A stretch of 64,000 nt of DNA from Cordylochernes scorpioides (lineage: Eukaryota > Arthropoda > Arachnida > Pseudoscorpiones > Chernetidae), in the NCBI GenBank assembly GCA_030710605.1, contig CP092880.1, positions 3,192,981 to 3,256,980 of the forward strand. Reading direction: 5' to 3'. The notes beneath the pieces are model-generated. The model ran no database searches and was not told the DNA's origin. It saw nothing but the letters and a program-made list of their open reading frames with translations. The translations under genes and the position numbers were made by a program. Positions 44,401 through 57,200 of the stretch are shown piece after piece (the stretch's first letter is position 1; the number at the start of each line of letters is the position of its first letter).

Positions 44401-47400
44401 GGTGTCAGGAGGCAGTGGAGCCAGTGTGTGGGCCGGGCTGCTCAGGCTCCCTGTCGGGTACTCTGCCTGGCCTTCTGAGGTAGGGGGCTCCACTCCGGCC
44501 TTCCTGCAGCAGGCCGCAGTGTCCTGCATCCAGCTGTGGAGGAGCTTGGCTGGAGACCATTCTGTAGGGACAGACCACCACTTTAAATACTGTGATAACA
44601 CATGGCCTGAAAGGATTCATTGAGTACCTAATGGGCCTCAAATGCATTTGTGCAGGAAGCTGCCAGTAAGGTAACATATGCTCTTGTGTAAATATATACA
44701 GGTATTTATCCCATTTCTAACCTTTGCTATGTAACCTAGATTTATAATGATATACTTGTGAGGATGTGTGTTCTTTATAAAAATGTAAACATTTATTAAA
44801 CAGGGACTGGCACTCACCATGAGCACGCAGCAGAGCCTCAGAGACAAAGAGTTGGACATGGAGCATCTCTGAGGTCTCCACCAGCAAGTTATCCTTGAGC
44901 TCCTGAAGCTCCTGATGACTGAGACCCTCGGCAGTGATGACCTCCTCTCCCCCTCCCTGTACACCAAACAACTCGTAGTGTAGGTGTCCAATAGGTTCAT
45001 TTCCCTTGTTTATCTCTGTATATAGATTTGCTATTTTTTTCATCTATGTAAATATGATAAGGCACAATTTGGATTATAGATTATAAATACAAGGTAATAA
45101 GACCAAATCCAAATTAACACAATATTTATTTATTTGGATTTGGTCTTATTACCTTGTGTTTATTTATGTAAATAGTTAAGCCAATTCAAAATTATATAAA
45201 TTCTAAAACAATATATGGTTGCGAGAAGAAATAAAGCTCAGTTTCTGGTTGTTCTTGTATCTTTATTGGTTGTTACTTGGGAGAACACTGAAGATACCTG
45301 CTAGAGACAATGGAAGGTTTATCTTGAAGACAGAAACTTCCTTGCAGTTTGAGATAGGTCGGTGTAGGCCTGCCAGGAACATTAGATGAAGATTTTGGAT
45401 GTCTAGGCAAGATAGAACCTGGGCACTGTGCCGCTGATTGTGACAGTAGGAATGTAAGATCCTTATATGGAACAGATAATACGTAAGGGGGGTTGGTGGA
45501 AAGATGGTCTAAACCGTTGGTTTTCGACCGCTACGACCCAGGTTCGATTCCCACATTGGACACTTTTTTTCTGATTAAAAATGCTCCAATGGCCCCCGAT
45601 TCTTGCATAAGTCCAACCCCAACACGAGTGCAAGTAACCAAACGAGGCTCTGACACATTTTTAAGTGCAAAGTCTGACTGCTTTTCACATGTGTAAACAT
45701 GCGGTGCACTTACAGTAAAAGCAGTTACCTTATTCTACCCACAATGATTGTCATGGCCTGTACCACGTGTACTAGAGATAAGCAAAAAAAAAGATGATAC
45801 GTAAGGTTGGGATGCTGGGTTTTTACTATTTATTTAGGATTAGTGCTGGATCGTGACAGCGGACGGTTGGCTTGGCAACACTGGAGCTGACGTCACTTCC
45901 TGTTGATGTAACCTTGCAAGCGGCATCACCACGCTGACTTATTCTCTTTCTCCATGTTTACTATTTAATCTATATATATTCCCTTTACCTTGTAGTTAAT
46001 TAAATAATAATTAACGTTGAGCGCTGTGTGTAATCAATTGGAATACAACAATTAGCTTCAATATTATTGAAATGACATCTGGGACTCTCAGTAGGGACGA
46101 CATTCTGATGAAAGCAGACAGAGATATACAGTAAAACCTGTCTTGGAAGTTTCCATTTGGTTCCCGGCAAAAATGTACTCTCTCTCTCTCTTGATGTAAC
46201 CCGGATGGATTCATGGAGCTTACTAAAGTTACAAAAATGCAGTCGTAAGGCAGCTTGAACAAAATTGGTTACAACAACAACAATAGCCTTTATTGGGCAC
46301 ACGTGCCATACAGGATTCTCCCTGTAGGACAAAATAAATAAATAAAAAATTAGCATCGTAGTTATATACAAATATTGGGTATTGACCTCGACCAATTATC
46401 GAGTTGGATCCGGTGTCTGTGCTAAATATTTTGATTGAGCTGATTTCCAGTATTTATAAAAAGCGAATGCAAAGGGTCTGGATTTTACGACTTTTGCCAT
46501 TAAAACATAAGGCGAATTGCTATTGTAGCCGGTCTCTTGACGAAGAATTTCTTTTTCTTCTTCCATTGCCGTACAGTAGAACATGTAGTGTGGAAAATCG
46601 AGACTAAATTCACCGTTGCATAAGGTGCATTTTATGGTCTTAGTTTTCAATAGTGAAACATGATTAATTCTCTGTACTACAAAAATGCTTCTTACTTGTG
46701 CAATGATTCTCTTTAAGGTTAGGGGGATATTGTCATTCAGATAGCATTCCATTGTAGGTGATGAATGAAAGTATTTATAGTGAGAGTAGAGTACTGATTT
46801 TCTTATTCTTACATAATCCAGCTGCAAGGACTGATCGGTTGCCGTTCTAATAATTAGGGGAAGGTATCTTTGTAGAATATTGAAGTCTGTACATCCAACA
46901 AGCCATGAGAAGCCGGTGTTATTAAGTAGCTCTGTTATACTTTTTACCAGTCCGATATTCTGTTTTGAAGAAATTGAAATGTCCCACAAATGTGCCAAAC
47001 AAATTGAAGGTAGCCTGCTGCCGTCCATTTTCAGAATTCTAGTCCAGAATTTTAAAGTTAGTTTTTTCACTGTGATATCAAGAGAGTTTCTTCCTGTTTC
47101 GGCCCTCAAAATATAGCCCGGGGTATAGCTTGGAAGGCACAGAAAACGTCTGAGAAAGGTATCCTGGATTCTATCTAAGATTAAGGCTTGATCATGTGCC
47201 CAGATTGGAGCCGCATAGAGTAGGACTGTCAAGATCATAGAATCCAACAATCTCATACTTGCATGGAAGGATTTGAGCTTGGACTTCAGAATAATATCCC
47301 CCACAGCACCCATCGCGGCCATGGTCCTGCCTCTATAATTTAAGGCAACTTGAGTGAAAGAAATCGAAGGGGTTAGCGGGTAGCCCAGGACTTTGACCCC

Positions 47401-50400
47401 AATACCATCTTTCTGAACGCGCCACCTTTCCTCCATTACAGAAAAACCATTATTCTTGACTTGTTTTCGTTCAGAGTTAGTAAGTTAGTTTCTAGATAGG
47501 TTTTCAGTATATTGATTTTCAATTGAAGTTTTATTTTAGAATCACCGTTCAAAACAATATCGTCGGCATATAGGAGGAGGTGTATGTTTCCGAAATTGGG
47601 TAAGTATATTCCTGACAACCCCGAGTCATCAAATATTTTAATCAAATCATTAATAAAGAGTAGGAATAGGCATGGGGATAGTGGGTCACCTTGGAGCACC
47701 CCCGAACGAATTTCAATGAATTCAGTGATAGAATTGTTCCAACGAACCGCAACGGTCATGTCTTCATAATAACATTTAATTAAGTTGAAAAAATTGGTTA
47801 CAATAAAACTATTTACACAAGGTAATAAGACCAAATCCAAATAAATAAATAGTGTATGATGTTTCGGCAACAGCGTTGTTACCATCTTCAGATGTTACCG
47901 AAACATCACACACTATTTATTTATATGGATTTGGTCTTATTACCTTGTGTTTATAATCTATAATCCAAATTGTGTTCATTAATACAACTATTTATTCTTA
48001 TGCAAATTTAATGATATTGCTAATATAGCAACACATGGAATTTCCTCAGTTCTATAATACAATAGAAAACATTCAAGTCTCTCTTCCTTAAAGTCACCCA
48101 TTTAACCATTTATAATTTGAAAGGATGCAACTTGCATATATACCTATCCCCCGATTTACACGGTACTTGTTTTACACGGTTTTCCAAATAAGTTTTTTTT
48201 TTTTTGTTTTAATCGCACTATACTAAATGCTACTGTGATTGAACACATGCGCTGTGTACACATCTCACGAGGAATCTCCCGAGCTTATGTGCTGACTACA
48301 TATTTTAACCTGTCAATGCATTTTATTTTTATTTCTGTGTACACCTATCCCCCGATTTACACGTTTTTCTCAGGAACGTATCTACCGTGTAAATCGGGGG
48401 ATAGGTGTATTCTGAAATGCTGTTACTGAAACGTTATACACTACTTGATGTTGTTTCTATCCCCCTTTGTGCAAATATTACACAAATTCCATGATAAAGC
48501 ACAATTTGGATTATACATTATGAACACAAGGTAATAAGACCTAATCCAAATAAATAAATAGTGTGTGACGTTTCGGCAACAGCATTGTTACCATCTTTAT
48601 TCAGCACTTTTATCTGAAGTCACACACTATTTATTTATTTGGATTTGGTCTTATTACCTTCTGTTTACAAATTCCACGAGTCCATGCTTCTCAAGCACTA
48701 GTTATATATATAGATTTGGTCTTATTACCTTGTATTTCTAATCTACAAGGTGCGTTCATTAATTTCCAGGACTGGTTAAAAAATAAAATAAATAAAAAAG
48801 CTAGAGAAAATATTTTTTTACAGAGTTGAATATTGGACATTCGACCACACCTGACTGAAAGCACAGGTCTCGTGGCGCACGCGCCGATCTAAAAATAGAA
48901 CAAAACAACTTCCTTGTAAGGTTCGCATTTCTAATTTTAAAATGGCCATTTTCGAAGAGCAGAGAATCTGCATTAAGTTTTGTTTTAAATTGAAAAAAGT
49001 GCTACTGAGATGTATGAATTGATTAAAGAAGCTTTTGGCGATGCAGCTTTATCCCGTTCAAGAACTTTTGAATGATTTTCACGCTTCCAAAAAGGTCGGG
49101 AAAAGGTAAACGATGATCAGCATACTGGGCGTCCAAGATCATTTCGTTGCGAGGAAAACAAGCTCAAAATAAAGGAGTTAATTAATCTAACAAAGAATTT
49201 CTATTAAAGACTTATCTTCAGAGACTGGACTATCTGTTTATTTGGGGATAATGAGGTGCTTAAGGGAGGCAGTGCGCCTTAAAAGACCTGAAAGATGGCA
49301 AAACAATGACTGGATACTTCACGTCGGTAATGCGCGGCCGCACACAGCCCATGTTGTTTTGCAGTTCTTGGCCAAGCATTCAACCATACAGATCCCTCAT
49401 CCACCCTATTCCCCCGACTTAGCCCCCAATGACTTTTTCCTCTATCCTAAATTGAAAATGAACTTGAAAGGACGGAAATTTGACAACGTTGATATGATAC
49501 AAGCTGAATCGAAGGCAACTTTGAGGAACCTCTCAAAAAGTGATTTTATCTCCTGCTTCGACAATTGGAAAAAAAGATGGAACGGGTGTATTGAGGCAGG
49601 AGGGGCATATTTTGAAAAATATTGATTTAGTTTTTTTATTTGTTTTATTTTTTCAAAGATACAGAGCAGTCCTGGAAATTAATGAACGCACCTTGTATAA
49701 TCCAAATTGTACCTTATCCATCTAGTTCTTAAAATTAAAGATACTCTGGCCAGTAAATATTTTTATTATCTCAACGTTTCAACAAAAATCTTTTGTCCTC
49801 GTCAGGAGCAAATAAAAATTAAAACATTTGGCATGAATAATTTTTAACGCCTTGCCAAATGTTTTTGTTTGCCCCTGACGAGGACAAAAGATTTTTTGTC
49901 GAAACACCGAGGTAATAAAAAGATTTACTGACCGAAGTATCTTCAATTTTAAGAATTATGATTGCCGGACAGGCAGCCTCTATCTTTACAATTATCAATC
50001 TAGAGTCTGTTTCTTCACAAAACATTTCAACTGATCTTTCTTGCTCAAATCAAGACTTACGCTGGGGGGTCGGTGGAAGGCTGGTTAAACCATTGGTTTT
50101 CGACCACTACGACCCGGGTTCAATTCCCGCATTGGAAACTTTTTTCTGATTAAAAAAAATGCTCCAATGGCCCCCGATTCTTGCATAAGTCCAACCCCAC
50201 CAGCGAGTGCAAGTAACCAAACGGGGCTCTGGCACATTTGTAAGTGCAAAGTCGAACTGCTTTTCATATGTGTAGACATGTGGTGCGCTTACAGTAAAAG
50301 CAGTCGCTAACTACCCACCATGATTATCATTGGCTGTACCACGTGTACTAGGGATAATTTTAAAAAAATCTTTAATTTAAAGAACTATGAATGCCGGCCA

Positions 50401-53400
50401 GGCAACCTCTATCTTTATTATCTAGAGTCTGGTTCTTTACATTTCAACTGATGAGAGAGATCTTGATCAAACCAAGACTTACACTTGTTTCTGGAGCCAC
50501 TTCTGTCTCTCCGGTGTCTTGACCCTCCTCCTCCACTGTGAAGTTGTCCTGGAGGACAACAGGACTGAGTGACTGAGTTGTTAGACTGGGGGGGAGCTGG
50601 GCACTTACTGAGAACACCATGCACCTCTCCAGGTACCTGGCTGTCTCCACATGGCCCTCCTCTGTGGCCAGGTCACACGGGGTCTTCTGCTGCAGGTTGC
50701 GGGCAAATACCGCGCAGGGCACATAGGTATGTAATATCTGAAACACAATTATTTATTTTGTAATATAGAATTTGTGGGGTGTGTGTGCGTGCTGGTGTGG
50801 TTTGTGGGAAGGCTGCTGACATAAAAATAAAATTATTATTTTTTAATAAAATGAATAAATTTATTTAAAGCCCAAAATCTCTTCTTCTTCTTTCTTATCT
50901 CCACTCAATCATATTAAGGTATCAAGCTGTAAAGCTTGTTGATGGTGTCTGCTGGGAAAGAGTAGAGCTCATCAATGGATGAGAAAGCCCGAAATAGAGG
51001 AAATCGAAAATAGAGAGGAAAGAAATAACGGCTGCTGAAAGGAAGCATTGTTGTTTGAACAGTGCGCGTGTCAAGAGTCCCGGTTGTCACGCGCCAGCAG
51101 CGCGTGTGGGCCAAGGTGCTTTCTAAACTCATGCACTGGCTGAGGCGTGGCCACCACACATTTTATACACATAGCATTTGATTATAAAGTGAAAAAACCT
51201 CCTTCGTATCACAATGGCAGCATGGAAATCTACTGCAGAACATGACTGGTACAGAGCAGGAGGGACAAAAATAAATTTTGTGCTTTCATGGGAACAGCAG
51301 TCTTTGATTTCCAGACTTAAGTCTGGTCATCTATGGAAAATAACTTTCCAGAATGGTTGCAAGGTTTTCCCACTATGTACTTAATGCAATTCTCAACCTG
51401 CAACTCCACATCATTGACTGTATTAGCTCATCCATTAAAAAGTATTAAACAAAATATTGTGACAAGACTTCAGATCTGTACATTTCTTTATATTTAGGAT
51501 TGTGTGGCTAGCTTTGATGAAAAGATATGAGGTGTGTCAGAATCTTATGATTGGTAAAGAAGGTGTTTATTCCCCAAAACTGACCTGGACACAGGTGAGA
51601 AGTCCAGCTGCTGCGGCGTAGTGCAGGGGGGTGTTGCCATCCTGCAACAACAACAGTCATGTTTCCTCCTGTACTAGATACTTGTTGTTCTATATGCTAA
51701 AGGCCTTAGCATTCTAAGGCAGGACTCATCATTAGGTGTCGCCAAGCGCCCGCAGCGGGGGAGGGGCAAGGAAAGGGGTGGAGAAGCAGGGCGAGTGAGC
51801 ACCCCGAGGAAGAAGAGGGCGGAAGCACCTTTAGAGAGGGCACCAAAGAAGCGCCAAGTACAGCGCCAGGTAAACTAGATACTGTCTGTACAACTCATTC
51901 CACAAGATTGACATACTCGGGCTCAGTGGAAGGATGGTTTAAACCGTGGTTTTTCGACCGCTACGGCCCGGGATCGAATCCCGCATTGGACACTTTTTTC
52001 TGATAAAAAAAAAAAAAGCTCCAATGGCCCCTGATTCTTTCAAAAGTCCAACCCCACCTGTGAGTGCAAGCAACTAAACAGGGCTCTGGCACATTTGTAA
52101 GTGAAAAGTCAAACTGCTATTCACATGTGTAGATATGTCGCGCACTTACAGTAAAAGCAGTCGCTTATATCTACCCACCATAATTATCATGGCCTGTACC
52201 ATGAGTACTAGGGATAAGCAAAAAAAAAAAAGATTGACATACTATACGAAGTTATTATACTAGAAACACAAAGTGATAAGACCAAATCCAAATAAATAAA
52301 TAGTGTGTCACGTTTTCAGCATTGTTACCATCATCAAACAGAAGTACTGAATGGGAAAAAATACCCGATAGGCTGCAATAGAACAATCTCACTTCAGAAA
52401 ATCTCTCTCTCTAAAAGGATTATTTTTATTGGCAAAATTGACATTTTTACTATTTAGCAGCTCTCCAGTAAGAGGACACCTCTTCCTAAAGGACAATTTC
52501 TCTTTGAAACAAGGTATTGTCCTTTACAGAGAGGTTCTACTGTACTTTATATACCACTATATTATCCATGGCTGCAATTATTAAGTCGACAGGTGTGGAG
52601 AGAAATAAAAAAAAAATTTTTTTGCTTATCCCTAGTACATGTGGTACAGGCCATGATAATCATGGTGGGTAGTTAGCGACTGCTTTTACTGTAAGCACAC
52701 CACATGTCTACACATGTGAAAAGCAGTTCGACTTTGCACTTACAAATGTGCCAGAACCCCGTTTGGTTACTTGCACTCGCTGGTGGGGTTGGACTTTTGC
52801 AAGAATCGGGGGCCATTGGAGCATTTTTTTTTTTTTTTAAACAGAAAAAAGTGTCCAATGTGGGAATCGAACCCAGGTCGTAGTGGTCGTAATGGTTTAA
52901 CCAGCCTTCCACCGACCCCCCGAAACCAGAATTAAATGCCTGGTGAGACACAGTGATGAACACTTCCTTAACAAAGCAGATCAAGACTCCTAGGTAGTAA
53001 AACTCTCATTCATGAGGAGAGGAGTAATAAATCCATAGGAACAATTCCATAGACAGGAATAGGCAAAGAGTAAATTATCCTATTTTAGAATTTTTAGGTT
53101 ACTCTTATTTTGCCATGTTGTTGTTGTTTCTTATCCCATTGTGTAAAGATTACACGAATATAGGGCGCGTCCCCAGGTGGTGGATAGGGGAACGACCTTC
53201 AGATATGAAGGCCAGCTGCGAAACAAGCAGAATAACTCTGACAAATAAGCAGTCGCAGACCAACAGCAGCATTGTTAGAAGAGAGAGAGAGGAGAAAGAC
53301 CTTTTTAAAAATCCTGAGTTCAACTGACCCAGTTGAGAGATCTCAGTAAGGGTCCCACTCCAGGGATACAGAGGAGCTGTGTCTGTACTCATGTTAGAGT

Positions 53401-54248
53401 CGACAGCAAAGGCACCTGCTTCCATGTTAGGAACAGCCTCAAATTACAGGCAAAGTCAGACTTTCACTAAAGTGTGCCTGGATCATGGTGCCATGATCGA
53501 CGAAAGCTACACCCCATTCCATTTTTCCATGTAAATATAGTAGTAATTATTAAATTGGAGAATATTTGTTCTTATGTTGTTGTTTTTGTTTCTTATCCCC
53601 TTGTGTAAAGATTACACGGATTCCATGAGTTCATGCTCCTCGAGCATTTGTTCTTCTAGTCACCAAAAGTCCAACTCAATTTGACAGCCGTTAACAACAA
53701 CAAATTATAATATAACCTCTTTTTAATAAACCGACATTAATGATAGAGCACAATTTAGATTATAGATTATAAACACAAGGTAATAAGACCAAATACAAAT
53801 AAATAAATAGTGTGTGACATTGATTTGGTCTTATTACCTTGTGTTTAACCAACATTAATTCAGCAGTTTTTTTGAATCCTAACAACCTATTCACCTTGAT
53901 GGTTAGGTGGTGCATTCAGTACTTTTTTTAATGATGATAAAAAAAAACCACATTTACTGAAATGTCACACACATTTATTTGCAGATTTGGTCTTATATTA
54001 CTTTCTATTTACCTTATTTTAACCGACTATACTTCCCCCAAAAATTCTGATCCTTTGGAAGTGTTGAATTAAAGAAGTTGGATTAGTTCTGTGAGATTTC
54101 CTTAGTACAACAGTCCTATGCTTATACAGTCAAAGCTTATGTCCATAGTTTGCTTAAATACCATTTGTAAGATTCAATCCTTCAGTGTAGCATATAAAAT
54201 CAGAATGATCCAATACAGTATTAGAGCTTTAAAGAAGCGGTCTGGTAG

Positions 54249-54282
<34 letters not shown>

Positions 54283-57200
54283 GGCGAAACCGCTGGGAGG
54301 GTTCACCACTGATGAGCCAAGCCCTCCCAATATATATTTTTCATCTCAGTAGTAAGGGTAGTAGAAGTTTGATTTATTTGTGAAAAGAAACATTCGCGTT
54401 TTTGGTGTTTTCATTTGTATTATATAGATGGGGCATTATTGCTATGTATTAGTCATAGGAGTTTTTATCAGACATAGGGCTGGGACATAGAACTGTTTAG
54501 TGCTTGAAAGCTAGTGGCCCTGAGCAAAGAAACCTATGACTATAGCCACAAGAAAATATGACCTAATCCAAATAAATTAAAAGACATTTTGGCAACAGCG
54601 TTGTTACCATCATCAGACAAAAGTACTGAATGAGAAATTTTACCCCAGCATGGTTTAAATAGTTACTGTTATCAAGTGTGTAAACAAGATAGCAGATAAG
54701 AAGAAGATCTGTGTTTCTCAGAAAATTATCTTCTTCTTATCTGCTATCTTATTTACACACTTGATAACAGTAACTATTTAAAACATGCTGTGGTAAAATT
54801 TCTCATTCAGTACTTTTGTCTGAAGATGGTAACAATGCTGTTACTGAAACGTCACACACTATTTATTTATTTTGGTCTTATTACCTTGTGTTTAATATCA
54901 CAGCATGTTCATAAATAGTGCTGTTATCAAGTGTGTTGTTGTTGTTTCTATCCTCTTGTGTAAAAATTACACGAATTCCATGAGTTCATGCTCCTCAAGC
55001 TGTTTTATGATAAGCAGCGGCCTCTCCCATAGGTCCTGTTTAGTGCATCTAATGCAAGCCAAAATGGGTTCTGGAGCTGCAGGTGCCAAGCTACATTTTG
55101 GGCAAGTGGGGTAGATTTTGTTATTATTTTCTATCTTCATAATGGCTGGGAATGGCCTGTTCTAAATCTTGTTAGTGTTGTTTGATGCTGTCTGAGGTTC
55201 AGAACTCCTTCTGGGTCCTACACTCCATCAAGTGTGTAAACAAGATAGTAGAGAAAAAATATCACAGCATGTTCTTAAATAGTACTGTTATCAATTGGTA
55301 ACAACACTGTTATCGAAACGTCAAATTGTGGTTTATTATCATATGGCTATAACTGTTTCAGTCGAACTGCTTTTCATATTTGTAGACATGTGGTGCACTT
55401 ACAGTAAAAGCAGTTGCCTACCTTTACCTACCATGATTATCATGGCCTGTACCACGTGTACTAGGGATAAGCAAAAAAAAAAGGAGTTATAAGAAGGGTT
55501 GATGTTGAGGGTGAAACAGACCCACCATGATTATCACGTGTACTAGGGATAAGCAAAAAAAAAAAAAGGAGTTTTAAGAAGGGTTGATGTTGAAGGTGAG
55601 ACAGAACCCACCATGATTATCATGGACTGTACCACGTGTACTAGGGATAAGCAAAAAAAAAGGAGTTATAAGAAGGGGTGATGTTGAAGGTGAGACAGAA
55701 CCCACCATGATTATCATGGCCTGTACCACGTGTACTAGGGATAAACAAAAAATATATATAGGAGTTTTAAGAAGGGGTGATGTTGAAGATGAGACAGAAC
55801 CCACCATGATTCTCAAGGAATGTACCACGTGTACTAGGGATAAACAAAAAATATATATAGGAGTTTTAAGAAGGGGTGATGTTGAAGATGAGACAGAACC
55901 CACCATGATTCTCAAGGCATGTACCACGTGTACTAGGGATAAACAAAAAATATATATAGGAGTTTTAAGAAGGGGTGATGTTGAAGATGAGACAGAACCC
56001 ACCATGATTCTCAAGGCATGTACCACGTGTACTAGGGATAAACAAAAAATATATATAGGAGTTTTAAGAAGGGGTGATGTTGAAGATGAGACAGAACCCA
56101 CCATGATTCTCAAGGCATGTACCACGTGTACTAGGGATAAACAAAAAATATATATAGGAGTTTTAAGAAGGGGTGATGTTGAAGATGAGACAAAACCCAC
56201 CATGATTCTCATGACCTGTACCACGTGTACTAAGAATAAGTAAAAAAAGGAGTTTTAAGAAGGGGTGATGTTGAAGATGAGACAGAACCCACCATGATTC
56301 TCAAGGCATGTACCACGTGTACTAGGGATAAACAAAAAATATATATAGGAGTTTTAAGAAGGGGTGATGTTGAAGATGAGACAGAACCCACCATGATTCT
56401 CAAGGCATGTACCACGTGTACTAGGGATAAACAAAAAATATATATAGGAGTTTTAAGAAGGGGTGATGTTGAAGATGAGACAGAACCCACCATGATTCTC
56501 AAGGCATGTACCACGTGTACTAGGGATAAACAAAAAATATATATAGGAGTTTTAAGAAGGGGTGATGTTGAAGATGAGACAGAACCCACCATGATTCTCA
56601 AGGCATGTACCACGTGTACTAGGGATAAACAAAAAATATATATAGGAGTTTTAAGAAGGGGTGATGTTGAAGATGAGACAGAACCCACCATGATTCTCAA
56701 GGCATGTACCACGTGTACTAGGGATAAACAAAAAATATATATAGGAGTTTTAAGAAGGGGTGATGTTGAAGATGAGACAGAACCCACCATGATTCTCATG
56801 GCCTGTACCACGTGTACTAGGAATAAACAAAAAAAAAAAAAACAGTTTTAAGAAGGGTTGATGTTGAAGGTGAGACAGAACCCACCATGATTATCATGGC
56901 CTGTACCACGTGTATTAGGGATAAGCAAAAAAAAAAAAAAAAAGGCAGTTTTAAGAAGGGTTGATGTTGAAGGTGAGACAGAACCCACCATGATTATCAA
57001 GGCCTGTACCACGTGTACTAGGAATAAGCAAAAAAAAAAGGAGGAGTTTTAAGAAGAGGTGATGTTGAAGATGAGACAGAACCCACCATGATTCTCATGG
57101 CCTGTACCATGTGTACTAGGAATAAACAAAAAAAGGCAGTTTTAAGAAGGGGTGATGTTGAAGATGAGACAGAACCCACCATGATTCTCAAGGCCTGTAC

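Noticed and set aside
45057..45172. Hairpins interpreted as terminators
   Set aside because: They are palindromic retroelement tails recurring many times in both orientations, and this is not a bacterial genome.
45868..46050. Second complete copia element
   Set aside because: Only an LTR-like sequence is present; no internal region, partner LTR or target duplication was found.
55574..56851. Repetitive ORFs of 178-216 codons on both strands
   Set aside because: Same minisatellite; no domain, start context or codon signal beyond the repeated unit.
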